Notes: a model not told the origin generated them from the sequence alone. Positions 9,317 through 19,283 are shown, counted from the stretch's first letter. The stretch: DNA of 64,000 nt from PNON01 sp964387025 (GCA_964387025.1 CAYLUZ010000011.1:7513-71512); one strand, 5' to 3'. A program made the numbers and translations.

Positions 9317-10471
9317 ATGAAAAAGTTGTATAAGGTTTTTATCGTTCTAATGCTTGTGGCGATATTGCTTCCAGCCTGTACTCCTAAACCCGCTGCAGTA
9401 GTTGCTCCAACGGATTTAAAAACCATGACCTGGGATCAGGTAGTTGCCCAGGCAAAGACTGAGAAAGACTTAGTCTTTTATGCTTGGTGGGGCGAAGATT
9501 TTTGGAAAACAGCTGCTACGCAATTTGAGACAAAGTATGGCATAAAAGTAAATGTTGTTATGGCAGATAATACTGTTGATAAACTCTTAGCTGAGAAAGA
9601 CAATGCGGTTGGAACAGTTGATGTCCAACTTCTTGGTGGAGCTTCTGTAAAAACAGTAATCGATGCTGGTTTGCTTTATGGACCTATCGTCCCCATGATT
9701 CCTGATTCCGACAAACTTGATCCAACTTTGTCTAAAGTTCAGGAAGGTGTTCAGACAGGTGGGTATCTGGTTCCAATTTATCGCAATCAGGTTGGAATCC
9801 TTTATAATCCCGAGAAAGTTGCAAACCCACCACAAACCTGGGAAGAACTGCAGGCATTCATTGATGCAAATCCAAAACAGTTTGCATTTTGTGATCCAAA
9901 TAAAGGCGGTACAGGACAGGCAATGGTTCAAACTGTAATTGCAAACTTGACTGGTGGATTGGATCAATATATGACTGATACAGAAGTTGACACTGCAAAG
10001 ACTGCCAAATGGACAGTCGTTTGGGATTGGTTCAAAGCCAACATGGATAAAGTTACATTTACTGCTTCGAATAACGAATCTACTGATACCCTCAATCAGG
10101 GAGCAACATCTCTTGTTCTCGCCTGGGATGATGATACCCAAATTGCCTTTAATAAGGGAACTCTCTTCAAAGGCGCAACAATGTATATTCCAAAATTTGG
10201 TCTGCCCGGTGGTGGAGATACTGCTGGAATATTAAAGAATGCTCCTCATAAAGCTGCAGGTTTGCTCTGGCTTCAATTCTTAACCAGCGCAGAAATGCAG
10301 CAGACCCTTAACGAAATGATCGGTTCGTATCCTGCTCGTACTGATCTAACCGGTATTAAAGCCCTATTAGGTGATGACCAGCGTTTAGCCAATGGCAGAC
10401 CCTGGTATCCTGCTCCTTACAAAGCTTTAGCATCAGAAGACTTTACCAAGAATGTGTTAATGGGTCAATAG
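9317..10471 (+). CDS. ABC transporter substrate-binding lipoprotein (family 1, PotD/YnjB-like)
   Basis: A 384-aa extracellular solute-binding protein. The signal peptide MKKLYKVFIVLMLVAILLPA ends in a lipobox (LPAC), so Cys21 should be lipidated. The mature part has the bilobal family-1 pattern (DLVFYAWWGEDFWKTAATQF near the N-terminus; VPIYRNQVGILYNPEKV in mid-protein). TAAGGAG at 9303-9309 fixes the ATG at 9317; the open frame extends upstream to 9200 but that part overlaps the permease gene and lacks signal features. It delivers substrate to the two permeases upstream. A strong hairpin follows the gene, closing the operon. Confidence 0.93.
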   Translation: MKKLYKVFIVLMLVAILLPACTPKPAAVVAPTDLKTMTWDQVVAQAKTEKDLVFYAWWGEDFWKTAATQFETKYGIKVNVVMADNTVDKLLAEKDNAVGTVDVQLLGGASVKTVIDAGLLYGPIVPMIPDSDKLDPTLSKVQEGVQTGGYLVPIYRNQVGILYNPEKVANPPQTWEELQAFIDANPKQFAFCDPNKGGTGQAMVQTVIANLTGGLDQYMTDTEVDTAKTAKWTVVWDWFKANMDKVTFTASNNESTDTLNQGATSLVLAWDDDTQIAFNKGTLFKGATMYIPKFGLPGGGDTAGILKNAPHKAAGLLWLQFLTSAEMQQTLNEMIGSYPARTDLTGIKALLGDDQRLANGRPWYPAPYKALASEDFTKNVLMGQ

Positions 10472-10490
10472 AATTTGGCTTATTGTTATC

Positions 10491-10534
10491 TGGGAAGTCA
10501 GGTTTACATAACTGGCTTCCCATTTTATTATTTT
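10491..10534 (+). terminator. Rho-independent terminator after the GntR-ABC operon
   Basis: TGGGAAG-T-CAG pairs with CTG-G-CTTCCCA (10491-10522) and is followed by a T-rich tract. It ends the operon begun at 5580. Confidence 0.75.
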
Positions 10535-10640
10535 ATCCAGACTGAAACTTATATATTTTTTTGCGTATGGTGTGCAAATATTAATTACCGGGTTAATATG
10601 TGTTCATTAATAGATAGTCATAATGTTTATTAAAGGGACA

Positions 10641-11903
10641 ATGATGAAAATATCCAACCATGATTGTGATATATTACGAAAACTGGCTGAGGTTCAAGCA
10701 CATATTGCTGACTTACCCATCCAAAAAGAGAAGGCCGAACTATGGCGAAAATTGAATGATCTTGAACCTGTTCGGCCTTTGGTTTGGATTAATGAAGTTC
10801 CCTGGCATGAGATGGATATTAATGGAGAATTAACCCTTCAAACAAGCGATCCAGTTCCCCAGCAAATTGAACTTGATCTCAGGCGATTGTTATACCAATG
10901 GAACCATTTTCCTGCAGATATGGTTGTATCCCCATTTATTCCATGCCCTCTGGAAATAAAGTCTTCTGGGATCGGTTTGCTTGAAAACGTTGATGTAATC
11001 CTGACTGATCCTGCGAATGACATTATTTCACGTCATTACCACCCCCAAATTGTAAATCCGGAGGATATTGATAAGATAATAATGCCAGTTGTCACTTGCG
11101 ATTGGGAAGCGACCGAAGAAAAGTATGATTGGATGAATTTGATATTTGGAAATATTATCCGTGTCCAAAAAGAAGGAAAACGGGGAACATGGTTTGCCCC
11201 CTGGGATGAATTGGTCAGTTGGTGGGGTGTTGAAGCACTAATGCTGGATTTGACTCAGCGTCCCGATATGGTAAACGCAGCAATTTCAAAACTCATGGAT
11301 GCCAGGCTTTGCGAACTTGATCAATGGGAATCCCTCAACCTTCTCTCTACAAATGCAAATAATACCCGGATTGGTTCCGGAGGTTTTGGCCATACAAAAC
11401 AACTGCCTTCAGAAGAAATATCTTCGAATAAATTGCTGTGCAAGGATTTATGGGGAAGTGCCACTGCTCAAATTTTCGGGTCAGTATCACAAAAAATGCA
11501 TTGGGAATTTGCACTAAGGCATGAACTTCGTTGGTTGGATCGTTGGGGGTTAACTTATTATGGTTGTTGTGAACCACTTGATCGAAAGGTAGATATATTA
11601 AAACGGATACCTAATCTTCGAAAAGTCTCTTTAAGTCCGTGGGTAGATACTGACAGGGCAATAAATTTAATGGGAAACGATTATGTGTTATCAAGAAAAC
11701 CAAGTCCAGCTGTATTTGCTGAAGATCATTGGCGTCCTCAACAAGCTCGAATGGATTTGGATGATTTTCTAACAAAAGCTAAGGGATTATCAATTGAAAT
11801 CATAATGAAAGATATTTCAACGGTCCGCTACCAACCTGAGAGATTATGGGAATGGGAAAATATTGCTATGGAAGCTGTACTTTCATTTGAAAATTCTTAC
11901 TAA
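10641..11903 (+). CDS. Uroporphyrinogen-decarboxylase-like (URO-D/MtaA-type) protein
   Basis: A 420-aa TIM-barrel protein of the URO-D superfamily, whose non-haem members often transfer methyl groups from methylated substrates. Visible family features are the segment GTWFAPWDELVSWWGVEALM and a C-terminal YYGCCEPLDRKVDIL that could place cysteine ligands for zinc (Cys-Cys) in a methyltransferase-type site. It is longer than true HemE (about 350 aa) and sits among catabolic genes, so heme synthesis is unlikely. The ATG at 10641 follows AAAGGG; the frame also has an upstream ATG at 10623. One of three URO-D paralogs in the window. Confidence 0.8.
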   Translation: MMKISNHDCDILRKLAEVQAHIADLPIQKEKAELWRKLNDLEPVRPLVWINEVPWHEMDINGELTLQTSDPVPQQIELDLRRLLYQWNHFPADMVVSPFIPCPLEIKSSGIGLLENVDVILTDPANDIISRHYHPQIVNPEDIDKIIMPVVTCDWEATEEKYDWMNLIFGNIIRVQKEGKRGTWFAPWDELVSWWGVEALMLDLTQRPDMVNAAISKLMDARLCELDQWESLNLLSTNANNTRIGSGGFGHTKQLPSEEISSNKLLCKDLWGSATAQIFGSVSQKMHWEFALRHELRWLDRWGLTYYGCCEPLDRKVDILKRIPNLRKVSLSPWVDTDRAINLMGNDYVLSRKPSPAVFAEDHWRPQQARMDLDDFLTKAKGLSIEIIMKDISTVRYQPERLWEWENIAMEAVLSFENSY

Positions 11904-11907
11904 TAAA

Positions 11908-12828
11908 TTATCTAACTGATTTTCTTGCAAAACTAAGTTCATTTTTATTAATTAAGAATATTCCTGCAAGGACAAGAATTCCTCCGATTATTTCGCCAAT
12001 TGTTAATGATTCACCAAAGAAGATAAAGGCCAATAAAGCAACGGTAATTGGTTTCGCCAGCATTGAAGGAGATACTATGGTTGCAGACAAATGTCCCAAA
12101 GCATAGCTTAATGAAAAGTATCCAATTACTTGTGATGTGATTGCTGCTCCAAAAAAGAATAAATATGATTCTAAAGGATACCCAATGATAGATTGATTGA
12201 ATATTATATTGAGCAATCCCAGACATAATGCACAAGACAAAGTAGCTATCCAGGTGTATGTCAATGTGTCCAGGTTCCTTCTCCCTATCTGTGTTACTAA
12301 AAAGTAACCCCCATAAAAGAAACTCGATAATAAACCAAGCAGATCACCCGGACCTAAATGCGGTCTGTATATCAAATCTAGCCCAAGTATGATAAGTGTT
12401 CCACCGAGAGCTAATGACAGTCCCACCCAAAAGATCCACTTCAGTTTTTCTTTAAAAACCAATAATGCGAATAAAGCCACCCATAAAGGGGCGAGGCTGT
12501 TAAAATAAGTGGTGTTGGCCATCTTGGTCATCAATAACGCTGATGCCCAGGAAGCCTGATCCAAAGCTATCAGTAAACCTCCCAATAAAGCCATTGGAAT
12601 CCATGGAGCTATACTTTTTATTGATTGCTTATTTTGTACTAAATTCCTAACAAAAAATGGAGCCACTAGAATAGTTGATAAGGCTGTACGATAGAACACA
12701 GTAACAATCCCAGGTGCATTTGCCCATCTAACAAACATACCTCCAACACTGGTTGCGAGGACAGTTACTACTAATGCAACATAAGGTAATAGATTCGTTT
12801 TCTGATTTTGTTGATCAAATGTGTCCAA
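11908..12828 (-). CDS. DMT-superfamily (EamA) transporter
   Basis: A 306-aa membrane protein with about ten hydrophobic segments and the internal duplication typical of EamA-domain exporters (first half to about residue 150, second half GPGDLLGLLSSFFYGGYFLV onward). Such proteins usually export amino acids, metabolites or drugs, with unpredictable substrate. It is convergent with the URO-D gene, only 4 bp away, and divergent from GDPD-1. It does not share an operon with its neighbours. Confidence 0.88.
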   Translation of the reverse strand: MDTFDQQNQKTNLLPYVALVVTVLATSVGGMFVRWANAPGIVTVFYRTALSTILVAPFFVRNLVQNKQSIKSIAPWIPMALLGGLLIALDQASWASALLMTKMANTTYFNSLAPLWVALFALLVFKEKLKWIFWVGLSLALGGTLIILGLDLIYRPHLGPGDLLGLLSSFFYGGYFLVTQIGRRNLDTLTYTWIATLSCALCLGLLNIIFNQSIIGYPLESYLFFFGAAITSQVIGYFSLSYALGHLSATIVSPSMLAKPITVALLAFIFFGESLTIGEIIGGILVLAGIFLINKNELSFARKSVR

Positions 12829-12867
12829 TTTCGTATCGACCTAATTAAGATGCTCTATATTTAAAAT

Positions 12868-12926
12868 TTGACATTGTAATATCACGTAATATAATAGTTG
12901 TAATGACGTCTCATGATATTATAACT
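12868..12926 (+). promoter_or_regulatory. Promoter and GntR operator (site B) of GDPD-1
   Basis: TTGACA (12868-12873), a 16-bp spacer and TATAAT (12890-12895) are followed at once by the element at 12896-12926, beginning AGTTGTAATGACGTCT and ending in ATTATAACT. The core is identical to site A in front of the GntR gene, and the outer arms are an imperfect inverted repeat. Confidence 0.8.
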
Positions 12927-12950
12927 AATTCTAGCACGAAAGGATCGAAT

Positions 12951-13721
12951 ATGAAATATTCAATTGTGCGTCAGGCGCACAGGGGTTTTTCCGGGCTTTA
13001 TCCTGAAAACACAATGCTCTCCTTTAGAAAGGCCATAGAAGAGGGTACCGAATTCATCGAAATGGATTTACATCTCACTAAAGACCGACAAGTCATAATT
13101 ATTCACGATGAAACTTACGATAGAACCACCAATGGTACTGGCTGGGCCTGGGATATGGATCTGAAAGATGCTAAAAAGCTTGATGCTGGTCAAGGGGAAA
13201 GAATTCCAACATTATTGGAAATTATAGATTTCGTTCGACCAATGGATGTTCGCTTGTGCCTGGAATTAAAATATGAACCCAATACTTCTGACCCCATGCG
13301 CGCAGAACCCGAGGCTATGGAAACCGCGGCAGCGGTTATAAAAATCTTACGAGATACAAATTTTCTGGATCGGGTTGTGGTCACTTCCTTTTCTGCCAAT
13401 GTTTTAAAACGGGCAAAAGAAATCGAACCAAGGTTATCCATTGTGCTCACACCCTCACCTCACGATGGTTCTTTATCCCCAAAGCAAGTTATGGATCAAG
13501 TAGTTCCCTGTGCAAATGTTGCAGCATATTATTATAAGCATATTGATAAAGCTTTTATGGATGAAGCGCGTTTACGCGGAATTACTATTTGGGCATGGGA
13601 TCCAGACAAACCTGAGGATATTCTTCGAATGATCAACCTCGGAGTTAGTGCAGTTGAATCAAATCGCCCTGACATATTAAATAAAGTATTAAGTGGAATT
13701 AATTCCATTCCAATAGAATAG
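12951..13721 (+). CDS. Glycerophosphodiester phosphodiesterase (GDPD-1)
   Basis: A 256-aa cytoplasmic GDPD/UgpQ-family TIM barrel that should hydrolyse glycerophosphodiesters to glycerol phosphate and an alcohol. The catalytic elements are visible: AHRGFSGLYPENT (His, Arg, Glu), EFIEMDLHLTKD (metal-binding Glu/Asp) and IIHDETYDRTTNG (second His). AAAGG before the ATG at 12951 fixes the start; upstream codons would run through the operator. It lacks a signal peptide, so it acts on imported diesters. It is very similar to GDPD-2 (30684-31451), with long identical stretches such as KQVMDQVVPCANV. Confidence 0.92.
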   Translation: MKYSIVRQAHRGFSGLYPENTMLSFRKAIEEGTEFIEMDLHLTKDRQVIIIHDETYDRTTNGTGWAWDMDLKDAKKLDAGQGERIPTLLEIIDFVRPMDVRLCLELKYEPNTSDPMRAEPEAMETAAAVIKILRDTNFLDRVVVTSFSANVLKRAKEIEPRLSIVLTPSPHDGSLSPKQVMDQVVPCANVAAYYYKHIDKAFMDEARLRGITIWAWDPDKPEDILRMINLGVSAVESNRPDILNKVLSGINSIPIE

Positions 13722-13864
13722 TGATTTCGCTTGACATTGCCTGGCATAGAATTTTGATTATGAACAAATTAATATATGAATTGATTATTGGCTATGCGCA
13801 AATACAGCGAATCATTGCACATTAGAGTTTGAATAAAAATACCTGGAAAATATTGAGGAAATAG

Positions 13865-15256
13865 ATGGGAAATAATACCCGCTTTACATTTATTGGAGAA
13901 TTAACCGTACCTGACAATCAGGAATATATTCAAAATTATATTCAATTTCCTTTTACTGTACCTAAGGGTATAGAAAAAATAATTGTCCACTTGCAATATG
14001 AACCAATGTATGTTCACGGAATTACAAACTTGATTACTCTTGGGTTATTTGATCCTTATGGTTTTCGAGGAAATGCTCACAGAATTCCATCTGAACAAGT
14101 AATGATTCTGTCTGCAAATAAAGCAACTGTAGGATTCACACCGGGACCCATTCATGCTGGGGAATGGTTAGCTCAATTATCCGCACATGCTGTAGTGGCA
14201 GATATCAATCCATGTAAATATCAACTTGATATTGAATTGGTGGAAGGAAATTCAACGGTTGTTAGAAATAAACCATGGAATGGCAATCAAAAAATAATCC
14301 GCTCATCACCTGGATGGTACCGAGGTGAGCTGCATTCTCATACGACCCATTCCGATGGGGATTGTACTGTACAAGAATTGATAAATAATGCAGTAACGAA
14401 CCACCTTGACTTTCTTGCAATTACTGACCATAACACTACCAGTACTTTATATGAATTGAACCAGGCTAATTTTCAGGATTTATTGATAATTCCAGGTTTC
14501 GAGTTAACGACTTTTCACGGTCATGCTTTAGCTCTGGGTATTGATCAATGGGTCGATTGGCGGACAGGATACCAAGGTTGGACGATAAATGATGCCGCTG
14601 TAGCAGTCAAAAAATTTGGAGGAACATTTATTCTTGCGCATCCAAATGATATCGGATCTCCCCGTTGTACAGGTTGTAAATGGGAATATCAAGATATAAA
14701 TTTCGACTTTGTTGATGCTGTTGAAATCTGGAATAGCGGGTGGTGGGAAGGTGAAGGCGGAAATATTAAGAATCTTTTCCAATGGCAGAATCTTCAACAA
14801 GAAAATTGCCACCTTCCTTTTACTGCTGGAACAGATTACCACCAGGTATATGACTGGGACAAAAAAGTTGCATATACCTATGTATATTCAACTGAGCTTT
14901 CTGTTAAGGCTATTCTAGAGGGAATTCGTAAAGGTAGGGTAATAATCTCAAGTGGTCCCTGGATATCCCTGCGAGGAATAAAAGACGATGAAAAGGGTTT
15001 TGCAGAAATTGGGGATACTTTACTGTCTACAAATCAACAAGTAAAACTATCATTTAGCTGGATGGATGTTCCTGATAAATCAGAGCTATTGGTCCATACA
15101 AAACGCGATGTGAAATTCAGGACTTGGGTTTTAGGATCTGGTTCACGGGATATTGAAATAAATGTTCTGGATAACGATAGCATCTGGCTTGAACTTTACG
15201 CTGGAGATGGTTCGTTGTTGGCAATCGCCAATCCCATCTATATAATTCGTAATTGA
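13865..15256 (+). CDS. CehA/McbA-type PHP-domain metallohydrolase
   Basis: A 463-aa protein. The N-terminal about 150 residues form a beta-rich domain. The PHP core follows: GELHSHTTHSDGD (about residues 156-168), AITDHNT, IPGFELTT, ILAHPND and FTAGTDYH supply the usual His/Asp/Glu metal ligands. The C-terminal beta region (LRGIKDDEKG onward) resembles that of CehA/McbA proteins. PHP enzymes hydrolyse phosphoesters or related bonds. It lies 140 bp downstream of GDPD-1 and may be co-transcribed. A second, shorter PHP protein is encoded at 28111-29064. Confidence 0.85.
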   Translation: MGNNTRFTFIGELTVPDNQEYIQNYIQFPFTVPKGIEKIIVHLQYEPMYVHGITNLITLGLFDPYGFRGNAHRIPSEQVMILSANKATVGFTPGPIHAGEWLAQLSAHAVVADINPCKYQLDIELVEGNSTVVRNKPWNGNQKIIRSSPGWYRGELHSHTTHSDGDCTVQELINNAVTNHLDFLAITDHNTTSTLYELNQANFQDLLIIPGFELTTFHGHALALGIDQWVDWRTGYQGWTINDAAVAVKKFGGTFILAHPNDIGSPRCTGCKWEYQDINFDFVDAVEIWNSGWWEGEGGNIKNLFQWQNLQQENCHLPFTAGTDYHQVYDWDKKVAYTYVYSTELSVKAILEGIRKGRVIISSGPWISLRGIKDDEKGFAEIGDTLLSTNQQVKLSFSWMDVPDKSELLVHTKRDVKFRTWVLGSGSRDIEINVLDNDSIWLELYAGDGSLLAIANPIYIIRN

Positions 15257-15305
15257 TCGATATAGCAAATCTTTGATATTTTGGTTATTATCGTGAATTC
15301 CAAAT

Positions 15306-15368
15306 AATAACGGCTTGATGACTGTGAATCCTTTTTCTAGATTCATTTCATTCCATCAAGTCGTTATT
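15306..15368. terminator. Bidirectional terminator hairpin
   Basis: AATAACGGCTTGATG (15306-15320) pairs with CATCAAGTCGTTATT (15354-15368) with one mismatch. The large loop contains a second small stem (GAATC/GATTC). It lies between convergent genes and can serve both. Confidence 0.65.
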
Positions 15369-15419
15369 TATTAGATTATTGTTGGTATTGGTTCAAATAT
15401 CCGTAATTTGAATTATCAA

Positions 15420-16274
15420 TTAATTAATTTCAAAATATGGAGATACAACTTTTACAGTGTTTTCATAACACTTTTTAGCTAGTGTATAAGGATCCCATTC
15501 CCAATATTCAGGTCGGAATAATTCAACGGTACAAACTCCGTTGTATCCAATTCCTTTAAGTTTTTTACAAATATCAGCCAATGGAATTATTCCTAATCCA
15601 GGCATTAATCGAATGCTGTCTGTAATGGCTTCTTTTGGTCCATCTTCCAGGTCATTAATATGGAAAGTTATGAGTTTCTTAGGATCGACAATATCCATTT
15701 CGTCAAGCAGACCACCACCGCCATAGAAATGACAAGAATCAAAATTCATCCCGACATTCTCTCTTTTGGTTTTTTGCACTATTTCATAAGCTCCTCGGGG
15801 TGTTCTTACTGAGCACCATCCAAATCCCAGGAATTCGAATGCCAGGTTGACACCATAAGGTTTGGAAATTTCACTCAGATCCCTAAGAACTGTAACATAT
15901 TCGTCTACCATTTGTGACCAGGGGTAATTTAATATATCTTCCCCTGCCAAAGTTCGTGGAGTTGGGCTTGGAACAACAACCATGGCAGAACATCCAATTT
16001 CAGATAGTATTTTTGAGTATTTATGGCAATAATCTTTCACTCTTTGATATTTTCCACCTTGAAAAGCTATAAATTCCAGGGAATTTACAGATGTAGGCTC
16101 AATCCCATTTTTATTCAATAAAGATTTTAGATCATGCAAAGAGTGATCTTTTAAATAATCATCAATCTTATGATCCTTAATTTCCAATGCTTTGAAACCG
16201 GCTTTTGCTGCAGAAAGTATATCGGTTTCAATATTGGATTTCATGCTTGTTGAACCATGATATGCTAGTTTCAT
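15420..16274 (-). CDS. Sugar phosphate isomerase/epimerase (TIM barrel, AP-endonuclease-2 fold)
   Basis: A 284-aa xylose-isomerase-like TIM barrel. It begins MKLAYHGSTSM and has the family's metal-ligand regions around LAFEFLGFGWCS, GMNFDSCHFYGGG (Asp and His), ITFHINDLEDG and CTVELFRPEYW (Glu). Such enzymes isomerise or epimerise keto-sugars and cyclitols with a divalent metal. It is the last gene of the minus-strand run that starts at the GDPD-2 promoter, and is separated from the next upstream gene by 28 bp. The substrate is unknown. Confidence 0.87.
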   Translation of the reverse strand: MKLAYHGSTSMKSNIETDILSAAKAGFKALEIKDHKIDDYLKDHSLHDLKSLLNKNGIEPTSVNSLEFIAFQGGKYQRVKDYCHKYSKILSEIGCSAMVVVPSPTPRTLAGEDILNYPWSQMVDEYVTVLRDLSEISKPYGVNLAFEFLGFGWCSVRTPRGAYEIVQKTKRENVGMNFDSCHFYGGGGLLDEMDIVDPKKLITFHINDLEDGPKEAITDSIRLMPGLGIIPLADICKKLKGIGYNGVCTVELFRPEYWEWDPYTLAKKCYENTVKVVSPYFEIN

Positions 16275-16302
16275 AATTTTCTCCTTGAGGTATATTGTTT
16301 GG

Positions 16303-17268
16303 CTACGACAAATTATATAACTTCTTTGTATAAATTAATGCATCAGAAAAATAGTCTCTAAAACCTTCATTCATTTCCAATATTACATAACCATTAAAAT
16401 CGGGTAAGCAAGCTATCGCTCGTTCTAATGGGATACAACCCCATCCTGGAGGCATATGCATGTCAGCTTCCGCGAAAGCCCACCTATCCGGTTCATGATA
16501 GACATTTCGATCAAGGTTTCCAAAATTATCTGATACGTGCAAGTGTTTAATCCATGGTGCTGCATCTTTTATTGCTTGAAAGTATTCAAAACCAGCTACT
16601 TTCGATGCAATGAATAAATGACCGAAATCAAGGGTCATGGCCACATTTGGATGGTTGACCTCTTCCAGTTGCTTTACAACTTTTGGCAGTAACAATCGGG
16701 CATGATACTTTGGTAAGTCAGATATATTTCCTCCACATTGTTGGATTACATTTAGTTCCCATAAATGTGCATCGCTATTTTCCACACATATGAGTACACC
16801 AGCGTCAGAAGCAACCTTGCCAGATATTTTTAGCGCAGTTACCTCGTTTATCTCACCCTGGCGCAGTTCCCCATCGGATAATAACGTATTTCTCACACCT
16901 TGCCTGATTGTCGTGAGAGACTCTAAACCACTATGGACGACTAATCTTGTTGCACCAATTCCTTTACAAAATTCTATTTGGGTGTTCATGATTTTTCTAC
17001 ACAAATCGATCCGTTCATCGTAGGCTAGATTGAGTCTGAGGAATCCGTGTACAGTATAAGTTAGGTTAAAGTTCTTTAATACTGATTTTAATATTCCGTA
17101 CTCTTTACTTCTTAATTCACCATTAATGATTAAATTAAATTGTTCCAAACCGATTTCCACAACTCTATAACCCATATCCACTAAAGTCCCCAGATTTTGT
17201 TCCACTTGTTTCATTTGGTTTATAGGACCTAATCCACAAAAATCTATTCCTATTCCGTCAATTTTCAT
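16303..17268 (-). CDS. Sugar phosphate isomerase/epimerase-like TIM-barrel protein
   Basis: A 321-aa member of the xylose-isomerase-like TIM-barrel superfamily. Features include LVVHSGLESL, GVLICVENSDAH (Glu), VAMTLDFGHLF (Asp, His), IKHLHVSDNFGNL (His) and GYVILEMNEGF near the end (Glu), the usual metal-ligand pattern. It precedes 15420-16274 with a 28-bp gap, so both are probably one transcript. About 500 bp of decayed sequence lie upstream, so an independent promoter there is possible. Confidence 0.85.
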   Translation of the reverse strand: MKIDGIGIDFCGLGPINQMKQVEQNLGTLVDMGYRVVEIGLEQFNLIINGELRSKEYGILKSVLKNFNLTYTVHGFLRLNLAYDERIDLCRKIMNTQIEFCKGIGATRLVVHSGLESLTTIRQGVRNTLLSDGELRQGEINEVTALKISGKVASDAGVLICVENSDAHLWELNVIQQCGGNISDLPKYHARLLLPKVVKQLEEVNHPNVAMTLDFGHLFIASKVAGFEYFQAIKDAAPWIKHLHVSDNFGNLDRNVYHEPDRWAFAEADMHMPPGWGCIPLERAIACLPDFNGYVILEMNEGFRDYFSDALIYTKKLYNLS

Positions 17269-17785
17269 ATCATTTTCCTCTTGTAGTTTTCATTTATTTG
17301 TTAATAATATTGTTTATATTTACCGGTAGAAATGTTTGTTCCAGATTCTATTGCAACCGTGAAAATTCTTTGCCAATGGCTGTTTCTTCAGTCATAACAC
17401 AATATAAAGACTGAAGTATATCCTCTTTCCCATTGACTAATTCATCATAAAATGCTGCTTACATTTACCAACCGGCATTAGAATAACCGAATTCAAATTA
17501 TTTGCCAAAACTCTTGGGATATTCTTAACCTTAACCACGGAAAGTCTTTGCTCTTATTCCTTTCAAATCAGTCAACGGTGCTTCTTTGCCTATTTTATTT
17601 AAAATCTGTAATAATTGCACCTGAGAAGAATATGTTTTCATTAATTTACACTCTTTATCAAATTCTTTTATTGACCGAGGTCTATTATGAGTAACATATA
17701 TTTCAGGTATTTGGTTTAATTCTACTTTTGACTAATTACTTTCAAACATAACAACCTCATTTAAAGACAAATAACGACATAATTC
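17269..17785 (-). pseudogene. Decayed coding sequence(s) between URO-D and TIM-barrel genes
   Basis: No intact gene. On the minus strand, long stretches still read as protein in shifting frames. About 65 codons (about 17555-17745, containing IPEIYVTHNRPRSIKEFD) precede a TAA, and another frame gives an open end of about 36 codons (17363-17470, containing LQSLYCVMTEETAIGKEF) closed by TAG. Between them a frame-shifted piece reads LNSVILMPVGKCKQH, which faintly recalls a creatininase-type motif. A TAG also interrupts the first stretch. The parent family is not identified. This looks like a gene of the catabolic operon lost by frameshifts. Confidence 0.45.
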
Positions 17786-18772
17786 TTAAACCAATGTATT
17801 TGTATTGATTCTTTCATTTCTCCAAACATCCAGGATCATCTCATATCTATTAAGTTTCATTCCAGGATATATGCAATTACTGGTGGAAAATATATATCCC
17901 CCACCTGTGTTTCCATTTTGAATCGCATATTTGGCAGAGTTTATTACTTCTTCGTCTGTACCTGTATCCATTAAGCCACAATTCACATTACCAATGAGAC
18001 ATATTCTATTACCAACCTTACGTTTGACTTCCGCTATATCTACGCCCCCTTGTGGGTCCAAAGAATGGATGGCGTGTGGGTTGGTCTCCTCCAACTGATC
18101 TAATATCGGCATGATATTCCCATCTGTATGTTTGATAACATAAAATCCCATATCCCTATATGCTTTAGTCAATCGTGCAAGAAAAGGTGTTATCACCTCG
18201 GAAAACATCAATGGGCTAATAAATGGTCCAGAATTAAAGCAGTAATCTGAACAAAGGGCAAATCCATCAAGTATGCCGTGCTTTTGATAAATTTCCGCAT
18301 CTTTTATTGCATTATTTATCATATTATCAGCTTCAGCCAATATACTTTTTCGATCATCAACTAGTCGAAATGAAAATTCTTTCATACGGGACCCATCAGG
18401 TATGCTAAACGTTGCATCGCCATGACGCATAATAAAGTATCGATTACCTGTCTTCTCCCTTATGATATCTATAAGCCGAATTGTTTCCTCAACTGAATCT
18501 GGATTTGTATGAATAAAGATTGCATTATGTTCAAATCTCTCAGCGGTCATAATATAAATATCGGCTATCTCATTCCGATGTAATTTCTGTTCAAATGATG
18601 ACATCTGGCCCCATTGAGAATAATTCCTGTGAAGAGGATGTATTTTCCCGAATGTTTCCATCGTTAAATAAAATACTAGCTCAAAATGTGGTACTCTTCC
18701 ATATGATGGTCGATTTTCCAGTGCATTTATAAACTGATTTCTTGGTGATTCCACAATTTTTTCTACAACCAT
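17786..18772 (-). CDS. Uroporphyrinogen-decarboxylase-like (URO-D) protein
   Basis: A 328-aa URO-D superfamily protein. Recognisable segments are RPSYGRVPHFELVFYLTMET near the start, FALCSDYCFNSGPFISPLMF, and the C-terminal YVIKHTDGNIMPILD with IHSLDPQGGVDI and LIGNVNCGLMDTGT, which build the barrel end. Members near sugar genes often have methyltransferase-like or unknown roles. It lacks a partner corrinoid protein here. It belongs to the minus-strand cluster, but a 511-bp gap upstream may hold a separate promoter. Confidence 0.8.
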   Translation of the reverse strand: MVVEKIVESPRNQFINALENRPSYGRVPHFELVFYLTMETFGKIHPLHRNYSQWGQMSSFEQKLHRNEIADIYIMTAERFEHNAIFIHTNPDSVEETIRLIDIIREKTGNRYFIMRHGDATFSIPDGSRMKEFSFRLVDDRKSILAEADNMINNAIKDAEIYQKHGILDGFALCSDYCFNSGPFISPLMFSEVITPFLARLTKAYRDMGFYVIKHTDGNIMPILDQLEETNPHAIHSLDPQGGVDIAEVKRKVGNRICLIGNVNCGLMDTGTDEEVINSAKYAIQNGNTGGGYIFSTSNCIYPGMKLNRYEMILDVWRNERINTNTLV

Positions 18773-19283
18773 TTTTTTATTCTTTCAGTATAAATAGGTA
18801 TATAAAGGATGAATTAATAAATCGAAAATCCGTACTTAAACATCGGAAACAAAGTCATGGAAAGTTAGATATATTTCGAAAATCTTACCTCATCCTTCAT
18901 CTGATTTTTAATATTCCGAGAATTTATGGTTCCAAATTCATTTTATATTTTTGATCACCTTGACTTAGGAAATTATTATCCAACAATTCGATTCCTTTTT
19001 GTTTAGAAAGACCATTAGTATCTAATTCTATTTATGATGCAAATTTCTGTATATGCATATATAGAATATATTTTTTTATAAAATATTTGACTTATATACT
19101 TCGCTTTTTACCACTTGACAGCAAACTCACCATAATATTTCTTCATCTAGTTCAAGTATTATTCTTTGAGGAGTTTCAAGTTTATTCTCTCTCATGTCAA
19201 TATAAATCAAAGCTTATGTTTCCTAATAAAAGCGTAATATTAATAACGGTATACCAACATCAATACCAAGGAAATACTATATA
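18773..19283. other. AT-rich intergenic stretch without a supported gene
   Basis: A 511-bp, very AT-rich gap. Small open frames occur but none has a ribosome site or recognisable sequence. It may be decayed coding DNA, as the run of genes on both sides is otherwise tightly packed. A TTGACA-like hexamer occurs near 19113, without a good -10 box. Confidence 0.4.

Noticed and set aside
10578..10599. ATATTAA/TTAATAT inverted repeat upstream of the URO-D gene
   Set aside because: Such AT-only arms are common by chance in this AT-rich sequence, and no second copy was found.
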